From Phycisphaerae bacterium (GTDB taxonomy: Bacteria > Planctomycetota > Phycisphaerae > Phycisphaerales > SM1A02), in NCBI GenBank assembly GCA_002722935.1, contig PBMX01000007.1, forward strand, positions 1-36,655: a stretch of DNA of 36,655 nt, read 5' to 3'. The notes below the pieces were generated by a model. The model ran no database searches. It saw only the letters and a program-made list of their open reading frames with translations, and was not told where the DNA came from. This document shows, in pieces, positions 8,354 through 18,724 of this stretch; position 1 is the stretch's first letter, and every line of letters begins with the position of its first letter. A program made the position numbers and the translations under genes.

Positions 8354-8842
8354 TCAGGACCCCGTGTTGAGCACACGTTCCCTGCGTGCGACGGCCGGTT
8401 CACCAGTTGCGATCTGCCAACCCGGAAGGTGCCCCTCGACCATGGCCCGGGCACCGACGACGACCCCGTCTTCAAGCCGGGCCCCGGGCAGGACCAGGGA
8501 ATCGGTCGCGACCCAGCAGTCGTCCTCGATCATGATCTCCGACGGAGCCGTTTCCCGGGTCGAGGTGAGCAGCGTGCAGTACTGGCTGATGACGCACCGG
8601 GCCCCGATCCGGATCGGTGCCGAGGCTCGCATGAGCACGTCGTCACCGATCATCGTCAGGTCGCCGATGCTGATGTTCCAGGGATGATCGATGTCCACGC
8701 TCCGACGAAACCGGACGTTCCTTCCCTGGCGCATGCCGGCGAGTTTCAGGAGCAGGCGGCGATAGCCGTAGGTCGGATGCGGACTGCATCGAAACAGGAG
8801 CCGGCCGATGCATCTCCAGAAGCAGCGTCGAAGCAGGATCAT
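8354..8842 (-). CDS. Left-handed beta-helix acyltransferase, WcaF-like (2 of 3)
   Basis: The protein is 162 aa and the shortest of the three. An N-terminal basic region (YGYRRLLLKLAGMRQGRN) leads into hexapeptide turns with IDHPWNISIGD, IGDDVLM, IGARCVISQYC and an IEDDCWVATDSLVLPGA block. The segment equivalent to GTHD in its relatives reads TSTRETAPS, so the usual catalytic histidine is not visible. It may therefore be a weakened or differently acting member. The ATG overlaps the stop of the next acyltransferase gene (ATGA). A 99-bp spacer with no feature I can name follows before the family 2 glycosyltransferase. Confidence 0.78.
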   Translation of the reverse strand: MILLRRCFWRCIGRLLFRCSPHPTYGYRRLLLKLAGMRQGRNVRFRRSVDIDHPWNISIGDLTMIGDDVLMRASAPIRIGARCVISQYCTLLTSTRETAPSEIMIEDDCWVATDSLVLPGARLEDGVVVGARAMVEGHLPGWQIATGEPAVARRERVLNTGS

Positions 8843-9393
8843 GCGCCTCCCTCGACCGGTTTCGCGGGATTCCCGGCGAGCGTCGAGCCCGCGGGCTGCG
8901 AGGAGTAGACGCTCGCTCGATGCATCACCCTGCAGTCTTCACCGAGTTCGACGTCCGGCGCGATGTAGGCATCGATCCCGATGTGGCAGCGATCGCCGAT
9001 TGTGATCGGCGGACGAGTCAACGGGAATCTCGTATCGCGCATGTCATGGGATCCTGCGCACAGGTGCGCACGAACCTCGATGACGACATCGGAGCCGACC
9101 GTGATCGGACCCAGTGAATACAGGATGGCACGCTCCCCGATGAAGACCCGGTCACCGAGGGTGATGTTCCATGGAATCGTCAACTCCACCTTCCGTGGAA
9201 GATTGCAACCTCGGCCGACCCGCCCACCGAACATCCGCAGCGTCGGAACGCGCAATGCTGGAATCCACCAGGCTGCGCGACCGAAAGTACCCCACAGCAG
9301 TCGAATGCACTTCTGCCTGGTCGTCCATGCGGACCGACGGGCCGGGGGTGTTCCGGCCATTGCTTCCGTGTTTCGATCGGTGGACGACGTCAT
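8839..9393 (-). CDS. Left-handed beta-helix acyltransferase, WcaF-like (3 of 3)
   Basis: The protein is 184 aa from the ATG at 9393, which has AAGG a few bases upstream and sits seven bases after the methyltransferase stop. An upstream ATG at 9474 would overlap that gene by 74 bases and lacks family support. After a Thr/Ser/Arg-rich N-terminus come LPRKVELTIPWNITLGD, IGERAILYSLGPITVGSDVVIE, the CAGSHDMRDTRFPLTRPPI segment with the putative catalytic histidine, and GDRCHIGIDAYIAPDVELGEDC, ending GNPAKPV. It belongs to the WcaF-like acetyltransferase group. Acceptor unknown. Confidence 0.82.
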   Translation of the reverse strand: MTSSTDRNTEAMAGTPPARRSAWTTRQKCIRLLWGTFGRAAWWIPALRVPTLRMFGGRVGRGCNLPRKVELTIPWNITLGDRVFIGERAILYSLGPITVGSDVVIEVRAHLCAGSHDMRDTRFPLTRPPITIGDRCHIGIDAYIAPDVELGEDCRVMHRASVYSSQPAGSTLAGNPAKPVEGGA

Positions 9394-9400
9394 GGGGCCT

Positions 9401-10141
9401 TCATCGCTTTCGACAGAGGCAGAAGTGAACGGCCGCGAGGCTCGACAGCGGACCGCGTCGTGAAAGTCGATCAAGCACCTTCACGACCGGAAGCAGCTTG
9501 AACTTCTCCAGTTCCCTCGGCACATGCACATGCCCGGTTCTCGTCACGAGATCGAGCCCGGCCTTTCTGATGTGCCGCTCCATCACGCCCGGTCGTTCCC
9601 AGGTCGAATAGACCTCCTGGCCCACGGCCGATCCACGCGAGTTGATGCGCATCGCGGCGGGGAAGTACCAGCTGCAGAGATTGGCGTAGTTGAACAGCAG
9701 GGTCGAGCCGGACTTGATGACGCGTGCCATCTCGGACAGGGCCTGCCCGGGATCCTCGAGGTGATTGAACACGTTCAGGCAGATCGAGTGCGAGAACTCC
9801 TCGTCCTCGAAGGGCAGCTCGTAGATCGAGCCCTCACGATATGCCTTGACATGCTTGCCGAACCCGGCTCCTTCGATGTTCCTTCTCGCCACGTCGAGCA
9901 TGCCGCTGGAAATGTCGCAGACGGTCATCTTCAGCCCCTTCCGGAGCAGTGGTACCGTGAACCGGGCGGTACCCGGGCCGATCTCAAGACCCTCCCCGCC
10001 CCAGTCGGCGGTCATCTTCGCAACGATGGCCTGCTGTGTTTCATTCGTGAATACGCCGGACCTGCTGACCCACCGCTGCTGATCGTAGATGGTGCTGTCG
10101 GCATCGTAGAAGCCTGGATTCGCTTCTTCTCGAATGCTCAT
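9401..10141 (-). CDS. Class I SAM-dependent methyltransferase
   Basis: The protein is 246 aa with a Rossmann-type methyltransferase fold. Motif I is LEIGPGTARFTVPLL, followed by VCDISSGML, the ELPFEDEEFSHSICLNVFNHLEDP segment and a post-motif RVIKSGSTLLFNY. The family (Methyltransf_11/25 type) transfers a methyl group from S-adenosylmethionine to small molecules. In this locus a sugar or lipid carrier is the likely target, which is inferred. The ATG overlaps the stop of the upstream glycosyltransferase, and the acyltransferase starts seven bases after its own stop, so it is embedded in the operon. Confidence 0.85.
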   Translation of the reverse strand: MSIREEANPGFYDADSTIYDQQRWVSRSGVFTNETQQAIVAKMTADWGGEGLEIGPGTARFTVPLLRKGLKMTVCDISSGMLDVARRNIEGAGFGKHVKAYREGSIYELPFEDEEFSHSICLNVFNHLEDPGQALSEMARVIKSGSTLLFNYANLCSWYFPAAMRINSRGSAVGQEVYSTWERPGVMERHIRKAGLDLVTRTGHVHVPRELEKFKLLPVVKVLDRLSRRGPLSSLAAVHFCLCRKR

Positions 10142-11313
10142 GCCGCGATCTCCTCGTAGATGGTCCGGTGCTTCATGGCGATGGACTCCGGGTGAAAGGT
10201 CTCCTCGGTGAATGACCTCGCCGCAGCACCGACGCTGCGACGGGAATCCTCCTCCATGGCGAACCGGATGAGTCCGTCCGCGATGGACTGTACCGATGAA
10301 GGGTCGACAAGGCAGCCACGTTCATTCGAAATCACCTCGGACATGCCTCCCACATCAGATACGACGGTGGGTCGGCCTGTCGCCATGGCTTCAAGTACGA
10401 CCATGAAGTAATCCGAGGGTCCGTAGGAATCCTTGAAGGGTGCGACAAGCACGTCGCACGCCCGCATCAGTCCCGGCATGGTATCCACGATGCCCAGCTG
10501 GATCACTCGATCTTCGATGTCGAGTCGAACCATCTGGTCACGCAACGCCTGCAGGCGGGCATTACCGGATGTGCGAGGCAATTCCGTGGTCACGACGAGT
10601 CTTGCGGTCGGCATTCGATCGAGCAGGATGGCGAATGCATCGAGTACGCCGGAGAGATTCTTCTGCTCGGTCGCATTCCCAACGAACAGCACGACGAATT
10701 CGTCCTCCGCGATCCCAAGTTCCTCACGAGTCTCGGCCCGACCCGTCCCGTCCATGAAACGCTCCAGGTCGACCGGAGGAGGGATGACGCCCACCTCGTC
10801 CAGACCCCAGTCCTCCATCGACCGTGCGACGTTCCGACTCATCGCAAGCAGCCGATCCATCGACCGGGCGGATCGACGAAGCAGGCCTCGGACGATGGGA
10901 CGGTTGAACCGTCCACCGCGCAGTGGAATCGGGCAGTAGAGGGTGTGCAGGGACGGGAGTTTCACCGTCGAACGCACCCGGGAAGACGCCAGGAAATACT
11001 CCGGGAAACCCGAGTGATTGTGCACCACGTCGAAGTCCGACTGATGCGCACCGGCCCAGCTCGATGCCTGGCGAATGAACTCCATCCCGAAACGAATCGT
11101 CCCGGCATCAAGATGCTCGAGAATGGAGACGACTTCGAGTCCATCACGGACCCGGCCACGACCGGCTGGATCCTTCACCTGCCCGAGAATCGTGACCTCG
11201 TCACCCGCCTCGGCCCGCGCACGGGCCAGTCCGAGCACGCACGTCGAGTACCCCCCGATGATCGTGTCGCCTCCGAAATAGGGGAACTGAGGGATGATGT
11301 GAAGAATCCGCAT
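10138..11313 (-). CDS. Glycosyltransferase family 4
   Basis: The protein is 391 aa with a GT-B fold. The N-terminal domain opens MRILHIIPQFPYFGG, with a Gly-rich loop and VVHNHSGFPEY. The C-terminal domain contains VLFVGNATEQKN (nucleotide-sugar binding) and APFKDSYGPSDYFMVVLEAMATGRPTV, where the last Glu is the conserved donor-binding residue of the EX7E motif. It probably uses a nucleotide-diphosphate sugar at the cytoplasmic face of the membrane. It is the first gene of the minus-strand glycan run, divergent from another family 4 enzyme across 191 bp. Confidence 0.88.
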   Translation of the reverse strand: MRILHIIPQFPYFGGDTIIGGYSTCVLGLARARAEAGDEVTILGQVKDPAGRGRVRDGLEVVSILEHLDAGTIRFGMEFIRQASSWAGAHQSDFDVVHNHSGFPEYFLASSRVRSTVKLPSLHTLYCPIPLRGGRFNRPIVRGLLRRSARSMDRLLAMSRNVARSMEDWGLDEVGVIPPPVDLERFMDGTGRAETREELGIAEDEFVVLFVGNATEQKNLSGVLDAFAILLDRMPTARLVVTTELPRTSGNARLQALRDQMVRLDIEDRVIQLGIVDTMPGLMRACDVLVAPFKDSYGPSDYFMVVLEAMATGRPTVVSDVGGMSEVISNERGCLVDPSSVQSIADGLIRFAMEEDSRRSVGAAARSFTEETFHPESIAMKHRTIYEEIAA

Positions 11314-11421
11314 TTGACCATTCCCAGCTGGATTTCCGCTTGAAGTCTATCGGCCCCATCGGGCGCTGACCGTGCTCGAAGTACCAGAAACACCCGAAGC
11401 TCCTACCATTCGACTGGGCGT

Positions 11422-11429
11422 GGGGGGGG
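11422..11429. repeat. G8 homopolymer in the divergent glycosyltransferase spacer
   Basis: Eight consecutive G residues lie in the 191-bp region between the two divergent family 4 glycosyltransferase genes, 76 bases upstream of the plus-strand start. Such tracts can change length by slippage. The rest of this spacer (11314-11504) contains a TAGACT hexamer on the minus strand near 11349-11344 but no convincing promoter pair. Confidence 0.6.
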
Positions 11430-11504
11430 TGGCTGGTCGATCAATAAAAGACGCCTACGGGTACTTCCCTCGCCTTGGCCCCGCCTGACTCGAGGAGCGA
11501 CGCA

Positions 11505-12734
11505 GTGAAGGTCGTCATCCTGAACCAGTACTACGCTCCGGACGTCGCCTCGACGGGCCACCTTCTCCATGAACTGGCCAACAACCTCGCCGAGGGTGGG
11601 GCGGATGTCCAGGTGATCACGTGCAGGCCGTCATATGGTCCCCCCGAGACCTGGCAACCATGTCCGAAGCGTGAACGGACCCCGGCAGGCGTCCGCGTCT
11701 TCCGCATGCGGAGTACCCGGTACAGCAAGGATCGGATCCTCGGACGACTCATCAACTCGATCACCTTCCTCCTGCCCCTGTTCCTGCGGGTTCTCTTTCG
11801 CAAGCGACGTGGCGAGGTCTTTCTCTACACGACGAATCCCCCCTACCTGGGAATCGTGGGAACCATTGTCAGCTTCTTCAGGTCCCACCCCTACGTGCTT
11901 CTCCTGCACGATGCCTATCCGCAACTCGCCGTCTGGGTCGGGAAGATCCGCAAGGGGGGCCTCATCGACCGGTTCTGGCACTTTCTCAATGGAGTCATGT
12001 ACAGAAGAGCGAGGCAGACGATCGTGCTGTGCGATGCGGCGAAGGAACTCGTATGCAAGACGTATGGAGTGGATCCTTCGCTGGTACACGTCATTCCCAA
12101 CTGGGCGGATGGCGAGTTTCTCCACCCGATCGAGAAGAACTCATCTACCTTCGCGGTCGAGCACGGACTCCTCGAACCATTCACGGTCCTCTACTCGGGC
12201 AACCTCGGGCTCTACTACGAGTTCGACACGATTCTCAATGCGGCGACGATCCTCCGCGACGAGAACTTCAAGCTCGTGTTCGTCGGCGCCGGTGGCGTCC
12301 GTTCGCACATCGAGCAGCAGATCAGGGATCGGAAACTCGACAACACCCTCCTGCTTCCCCACCAGCCCTTCGAAACGCTCAACGAGTCGCTCAACGCCTG
12401 CGATGCCTCCCTGGTCACGATCGCCAAGGGAATCGAGGGCATCAGTTTCCCATCGAAACTCTACTCATCACTGGCCGTCGGCAAACCGATTCTCGCGATC
12501 TCCGAGCGGTACTCGAGCCTGAAGACCATCATCGAGAAGAACAATGCCGGACGCTGGGTCGAACTGGGAGACCCGGACGGCCTGGTCAAGGCGATTCGAG
12601 CGATGATGAATGATTCGGAGGAAGCCATGCGCATGGGCAAGTCCGCCCGGGACCTGTTCAACCGGGACTACACCCTCCAGTCGTCGGCATCCAGGTACGC
12701 AGACGTACTTGAGATGGCAGTGCCGAAGCCATGA
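11505..12734 (+). CDS. Glycosyltransferase family 4 (WbuB-like)
   Basis: The protein is 409 aa from a GTG at 11505, chosen because GAGGAG lies seven bases upstream and the product then starts directly with KVVILNQYYAPDVASTG, the conserved WbuB-type N-terminus. The C-terminal domain has VLYSGNLGLYYEFDT, VFVGAGG and GISFPSKLYSSLAVGKPIL. Relatives transfer amino-deoxy sugars such as N-acetylfucosamine to lipid-linked glycans, but donor specificity cannot be read here. It heads the plus-strand glycan run and overlaps the formyltransferase by four bases (ATGA). Confidence 0.88.
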   Translation: MKVVILNQYYAPDVASTGHLLHELANNLAEGGADVQVITCRPSYGPPETWQPCPKRERTPAGVRVFRMRSTRYSKDRILGRLINSITFLLPLFLRVLFRKRRGEVFLYTTNPPYLGIVGTIVSFFRSHPYVLLLHDAYPQLAVWVGKIRKGGLIDRFWHFLNGVMYRRARQTIVLCDAAKELVCKTYGVDPSLVHVIPNWADGEFLHPIEKNSSTFAVEHGLLEPFTVLYSGNLGLYYEFDTILNAATILRDENFKLVFVGAGGVRSHIEQQIRDRKLDNTLLLPHQPFETLNESLNACDASLVTIAKGIEGISFPSKLYSSLAVGKPILAISERYSSLKTIIEKNNAGRWVELGDPDGLVKAIRAMMNDSEEAMRMGKSARDLFNRDYTLQSSASRYADVLEMAVPKP

Positions 12735-13510
12735 GCAGCCGGCCGGAACATGTGGACCCGCTCCGGGTGATCATCATCACGGAGGACGACCCCCTCTACG
12801 TCATCCGGTTCTTCGAGGAGTTCTTCCCCACCATTCCCGAGACGATCGAGGTCATTGGAATCACCGTGTCCGAGGCCTTCCATGAACCCATCATGAAGAC
12901 CGCCTGGCGCATGCTCCGCTTCTACGGGCCGGTCGACTTCACGCGACTCTGCGCCCGCTACGCAATGGTGAAATTGCGGGGGCGTTCGATCGAACGGCTG
13001 GCCTCGGACGTCGGGATCGAGCTGTTCAGGACGCCGTCCGTGAACGATGCGGCCTATCTGGACCAGCTGCGATCTCTTGAGCCCGACGTCATCATGTCGG
13101 TTGCAGCCCCGGAAATCTTCCGGGCCGATCTGCTTGCCGTGCCAGCGCTTGGCTGCGTGAACATCCACTCCGGAAGGCTTCCCGCGTACCGGGGCATGAT
13201 GCCGACGTTCTGGCAACTGCTTGCAGGCGAATCGCACGCCACCGTGACCGTCCACGAGATGGTCGAACAGCTCGACATGGGTCGCATTCTTGCAACGCTC
13301 GAGTTCCCTCTCATGGAACGTGATCGACTTGATCGCGTGATCAATGGAACCAAGAAGGCCGGCGCCGGACTCATGCTGGATGTCCTTGAACAAATCAGGA
13401 CCGACAGCACCCAGCCCCGTGAACTTGATCTTTCAGAGAGTGGGTACCATTCCTTTCCACGACCCGGAGATGTCCGTGCATTCCGGCGACGTGGACACCG
13501 CATGCTCTGA
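12731..13510 (+). CDS. Formyltransferase-family protein (sugar or amino N-formylation)
   Basis: The protein is 259 aa. The central core has the formyltransferase signature GCVNIHSGRLPAYRG followed by MMPTFW, and later HEMVEQLDMGRI. These supply the family's Asn, His and Asp catalytic residues (N and H in NIHSG, D in LDMG). The fold uses 10-formyltetrahydrofolate. It is too short for methionyl-tRNA formyltransferase and lacks that protein's C-terminal tRNA-binding domain. Its place between a WbuB-like glycosyltransferase and a polysaccharide deacetylase suggests N-formylation of an amino sugar, which is inferred. The start overlaps the preceding stop. Confidence 0.82.
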   Translation: MSSRPEHVDPLRVIIITEDDPLYVIRFFEEFFPTIPETIEVIGITVSEAFHEPIMKTAWRMLRFYGPVDFTRLCARYAMVKLRGRSIERLASDVGIELFRTPSVNDAAYLDQLRSLEPDVIMSVAAPEIFRADLLAVPALGCVNIHSGRLPAYRGMMPTFWQLLAGESHATVTVHEMVEQLDMGRILATLEFPLMERDRLDRVINGTKKAGAGLMLDVLEQIRTDSTQPRELDLSESGYHSFPRPGDVRAFRRRGHRML

Positions 13511-13531
13511 ACATTCAACACCAGGCACGTC

Positions 13532-14379
13532 ATGAACCAGCATCCACCAGCAGCAATGTCGATCGACGTCGAGGACTGGTTCCAGGTCGAGAACCTGAAA
13601 TCCGTCGTCGATCGTTCCAGCTGGGATGAGCGTGAATCACGCGTGGAACGGAACATGAACAGGATGCTGGACCTCATGGAGGAGCGGAGCATCACGTGCA
13701 CCTGCTTCGTCCTCGGGTGGGTCGCCGAGCGATTTCCCGACCTGGTCCGCCGCATCGCCTCTTCAGGACACGAGGTCGCTTCCCACGGAACGAACCACGA
13801 CCTGATCTACTCGCTGTCGCCGGAGGAGTTCCGCGAAGACGTCAAGCGAAGCAGGGACGTCCTCGAGGACCTCGTCGGCCAACCCGTCCTCGGATACAGG
13901 GCGCCGAGTTTCTCCATCACCGACTGGGCCATCGACATTCTGCAGGAACTTGGATTCACATACGACTCGTCCGCCTTCCCGACCGTGGCCCATGATCGAT
14001 ACGGGACGCTGGAAGGCATGAGTTCCGGGGTGCCGGTGAGCGAGATACGCCCCGGGTTCCACGAGATCTGCGTGTCGTGCCTCCACATGGGCCGGCGCGG
14101 ATTTCCATGGGGCGGAGGCGGCTACTTCCGGATGATTCCCTACGGCCTGTTCCGTTCCGGTGTCCGCAGGATCCTCTCCAGGGGGAATCCCTACGTGTTC
14201 TACATCCATCCATGGGAGATCGACCCGGGGCAACCACGCCTCAGTGGACTCAGGAAATCCCATGCGTTCAGGCACACCGTGAATCTCGGTCGATGTGAAC
14301 GCCGCTGGACGAGCCTGCTTGATGATTTCACGTGGACGACGATGCGAAGCCTGCTGGACGACTGGCTTTCATCGCGCGC

Positions 14380-14383
<4 letters not shown>
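13532..14383 (+). CDS. Polysaccharide deacetylase with DUF3473-type C-terminus
   Basis: The protein is 283 aa. The NodB-like domain has AMSIDVEDWFQVEN (metal-binding Asp pair), SHGTNHDLIY (the two metal His), GYRAPSFSITDWA and YDSSAFP. The C-terminal PWGGGGYFRMIPYGLFRSG and FYIHPWEIDPGQPR segments match the DUF3473-type extension of deacetylases linked to exosortase and exopolysaccharide loci. It removes N-acetyl groups from hexosamines. No exosortase is in the window. It ends in a four-base CTAG shared with the stop of the convergent epimerase gene. Confidence 0.9.
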
Positions 14384-16400
<2,017 letters not shown>

Positions 16401-16549
16401 TCATGCCTGGGACGGGTTCCCCTTCCAGCGAGAAGGACTTCGCCTTGTTGAAATGACCCACAGGGGCATGGGCCGTCCGAGAACCTGCTCTGGGTGTCGA
16501 AGCGTGGACAATCGAGGGTTCTCCTTGCCCCCCATGAGGCCGGGACTGC

Positions 16550-16555
16550 TATCCT
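16550..16555 (+). promoter_or_regulatory. Putative -10 element for gmd
   Basis: TATCCT lies 55 bases before the gmd ATG, with a weak -35 candidate TTGCCC at 16525-16530 (19-base spacer). The 246-bp region between fcl and gmd is the only place for promoters of both genes. I see no strong operator in it. Confidence 0.28.
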
Positions 16556-16610
16556 GAACCACTCGCAGTACGGGGAAAGCGTCACATCAGCACGGGAATC
16601 GAGCAACACC

Positions 16611-17669
16611 ATGTCCAGCGGCAAACGAGCACTCATCACGGGGATCACGGGTCAGGACGGCAGCTACCTTGCCGAACTGCTTCTGGACAAGGGCTACGAG
16701 GTCCATGGCATCATCCGACGATCCGCGAGTTTCAATACGGACCGTATCGATCACATCTACCAGGACCCCCATGACAAGGGTGCACGCCTCTTTCTTCACT
16801 ACGGCGACCTGAATGATGGTGCTTCGCTTTCGGCGATCATCCGGAGCTGCAAGCCGACCGAGGTCTACAACCTCGGCGCCCAGAGCCACGTCCGCGTGAG
16901 TTTCGACAACCCGGTCTACACGGCCGACACCGTCGCGATGGGCGCCCTGAAACTGCTCGAGGCCGTGCGCGACTACCAGAATCACAGCGGGTACCAGATC
17001 CGCTACTACCAGGCCAGTTCATCCGAGATGTTCGGCGACGTGCGCGAGGTTCCTCAGACGGAAATGACACCGTTCTACCCGCGATCTCCCTATGGATGCG
17101 CCAAGGTGTGTGCACACTGGATGACCATCAATTACCGCGAGTCCTACGACATGTACGCCTGCTGCGGAATCCTCTTCAACCACGAATCACCGCGACGTGG
17201 TGAAACCTTCGTCACGAGGAAGATCACGCGCGCAGTCGGACGCATCAAGCACGGACTCCAGGAGAAGGTGTATCTCGGGAACCTCGAGGCGCAGCGCGAC
17301 TGGGGATTCGCCGGCGACTACGTCGAAGGCATGTGGAAGATGCTTCAACAGGAGAAGCCCGACGACTACGTGCTCGCGACCGGGAAGATGATTTCCGTTC
17401 GCACCTATGCGGAACTCGCGTTTGCCGAGGTCGGACTCGATCCGGACGACTTCATCGAAATCGATCCGCGCTACTACCGACCCGCCGAGGTCGAGCAACT
17501 GCTCGGTGACTGCACGAAGGCGAAGGAACAGCTCGGCTGGGAAGCGACGACCAGCCTCGAGGAACTCGTGAAGATGATGGTCGAACACGACATGGAACTT
17601 GCGGCACGCGAGAAGACGCTCCGCGATGCAGGACATGAACTTCCTGCGAACACCGGGCACGACCAGTAG
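16611..17669 (+). CDS. gmd: GDP-mannose 4,6-dehydratase
   Basis: The protein is 352 aa from the ATG at 16611 ([11 protein letters not shown]). An upstream extension to 16494 lacks similarity. Family marks are [54 protein letters not shown], the catalytic SPYGCAK (YxxxK) and [17 protein letters not shown], then [10 protein letters not shown]. It converts GDP-D-mannose to GDP-4-keto-6-deoxy-D-mannose, feeding fcl. Supply of GDP-fucose or GDP-rhamnose-type sugars to the locus is a firm pathway inference. No ribosome site stands out beyond GGGA about 13 bases upstream. Confidence 0.95.
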   Translation: MSSGKRALITGITGQDGSYLAELLLDKGYEVHGIIRRSASFNTDRIDHIYQDPHDKGARLFLHYGDLNDGASLSAIIRSCKPTEVYNLGAQSHVRVSFDNPVYTADTVAMGALKLLEAVRDYQNHSGYQIRYYQASSSEMFGDVREVPQTEMTPFYPRSPYGCAKVCAHWMTINYRESYDMYACCGILFNHESPRRGETFVTRKITRAVGRIKHGLQEKVYLGNLEAQRDWGFAGDYVEGMWKMLQQEKPDDYVLATGKMISVRTYAELAFAEVGLDPDDFIEIDPRYYRPAEVEQLLGDCTKAKEQLGWEATTSLEELVKMMVEHDMELAAREKTLRDAGHELPANTGHDQ

Positions 17670-17702
17670 GTCCAGCGGTTCCCCGCCGACATCAGCCGCA
17701 CG

Positions 17703-18197
17703 TCAGGCTTCGATTTCGATGGATGATGTTCCCGCGTCATGTCGTCTCAGCAGGACCACCGCATCCCTCCATGCATCACGCTGGAACTCGATGATCTCGA
17801 GGACGTCATCAAGATCCGATGGACGGGATGCCTGGACCAGAAGCCCGTGAAGAAAGGAATGCAGAGCCGCCAGGCGGCGAGCAAGCCCATGCTCGACCCT
17901 GGTGTCGGTATCGACGCCGAGGGCCATGAGGATGGCTCGGCAACGGTTCCCGAATTCCTCGAGCGAGGCTTCGTCGTCACAGTCGAACGCTTCACGCAAT
18001 GATCTGAGTGATGTGACCGCCCCCTCCAGGAGCATCAGCCTGTGCCACGCGGGCGAAACACCCGGACGGGCGCGATGACCTGGTTGCTTGTTGACGGGGT
18101 CTTCCTTCACACACGCGTCATCGGCCCGCGCCCGGTTGATGGTGCAGGACAGGGCAAGCGATGTTCCGGCTACCGATAACGGGGCCTGGAAGCGCAT
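17703..18197 (-). CDS. FliS-like small helical protein (possible flagellin chaperone)
   Basis: From the ATG at 18197 it is 164 aa; from an in-frame GTG at 18110 it would be 135 aa, nearer the usual FliS length. The core SPAWHRLMLLEGAVTSLRSL, the RVEHGLARRLAALHSFLHGLLVQ stretch and LDDVLEIIEFQRDAWRDAV resemble the helical pattern of FliS, which binds unassembled flagellin in the cytoplasm. The resemblance is by eye only. A twelve-base gap separates it from the upstream 69-aa gene, favouring the longer form or coupling. It is convergent with gmd, 33 bp apart. No other flagellar gene is visible. Confidence 0.55.
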   Translation of the reverse strand: MRFQAPLSVAGTSLALSCTINRARADDACVKEDPVNKQPGHRARPGVSPAWHRLMLLEGAVTSLRSLREAFDCDDEASLEEFGNRCRAILMALGVDTDTRVEHGLARRLAALHSFLHGLLVQASRPSDLDDVLEIIEFQRDAWRDAVVLLRRHDAGTSSIEIEA

Positions 18198-18209
18198 CTT
18201 TGACCGTTT

Positions 18210-18419
18210 TCAGGCTGCCATTTCCTCGAACCAGGGATCGATCTGCCCGGGCCAGCGTGGGCCCTGCATCGACCGGCTCCTGAGAACGAGCATGTCGCCT
18301 GCCCACTTGGAAAGCGTCCGCTGGAAGAGCATCCGCGCTTCCTCGACCCGCTCGGCGACCTCGAGAGGATGCACCAGTTCATGTGGGTGGATTTGGATTG
18401 CCTTCGTATGTGCTTGCAT
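18210..18419 (-). CDS. Small hypothetical protein, 69 aa
   Basis: The start at 18419 has GGAG seven bases upstream. An ATG six bases earlier (18425) would put that site too close. Codon use shows the high third-position GC of real genes nearby. The protein is mixed and amphipathic with a probable helix VAERVEEARMLFQRTLSKWAG and a Trp/Phe-containing end PWFEEMAA. It has no membrane segment, no cysteine and no family I recognise. It lies twelve bases upstream of the FliS-like gene on the same strand, so a shared role is possible but unproven. Confidence 0.55.
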   Translation of the reverse strand: MQAHTKAIQIHPHELVHPLEVAERVEEARMLFQRTLSKWAGDMLVLRSRSMQGPRWPGQIDPWFEEMAA

Positions 18420-18436
18420 CGACATGCTCCAGGAGA

Positions 18437-18453
18437 AGCAAGTTCCAAGCCAA
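18437..18453 (-). promoter_or_regulatory. Sigma-54-like (-24/-12) sequence
   Basis: On the minus strand the 17 bases TTGGCTTGGAACTTGCT match the sigma-54 consensus (YTGGCACG-N4-TTGCW) at all but two defined positions, with the required ten bases between GG and GC. The predicted start near 18426 would be only one base before the ATG at 18425 and would exclude the GGAG preceding 18419. It is therefore either a leaderless promoter or a chance match. Confidence 0.35.
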
Positions 18454-18670
18454 CCGGTGGAACTCCTTCATGACTTGGAATCGACGATGCGACAGCCCGA
18501 CTTTGTTCCAACTTGCGCATCAAGCGCAGATGACGACAAGAATGGGCCTGAAGTCAGATAAACCCTTTGTTGTCAAGTATTTATGCGTTTTGATCACGAG
18601 GCGATCCTTCTTTTCCGATGAATCCGTCACACATCCGGAAGCCTGCAGCATAGAGGGGGGTGAACACTGA

Positions 18671-18721
18671 CTCCCTCCTCTCTCTCTTCTCTCTCTTCTC
18701 TCTCTCCTCTCTCTCTTCTCC
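18671..18721. repeat. 51-nt uninterrupted pyrimidine tract (C/T on plus strand)
   Basis: Every base from 18671 to 18721 is C or T on the plus strand, mostly CT dinucleotides with occasional TT or CC. A 16-base word (TCCTCTCTCTCTTCTC) occurs at 18676-18691 and again at 18705-18720. It lies just downstream of the parB-side hairpin, so a minus-strand read-through RNA would carry a long GA tract. Such polypurine-polypyrimidine tracts can form triplexes or vary in length. Confidence 0.85.
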
Positions 18722-18724
18722 AAG

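Noticed and set aside
12731-13510. Methionyl-tRNA formyltransferase (fmt)
   Set aside because: It has the catalytic core but is too short, lacks the C-terminal tRNA-binding domain, and sits inside a glycan operon rather than next to def.
14326-14341. Possible extra parS match around TTTCACGTGGA in the deacetylase gene
   Set aside because: Only about 12 of 16 positions agree and it lies in ordinary coding sequence far from parB.
18339-18476. A 46-codon minus-strand frame containing WNKVGLSHRRF and FHRLAWNLLLLEHV
   Set aside because: It looks protein-like at first but overlaps the better-supported 69-aa gene, has no ribosome site and could not be matched to any family by eye.
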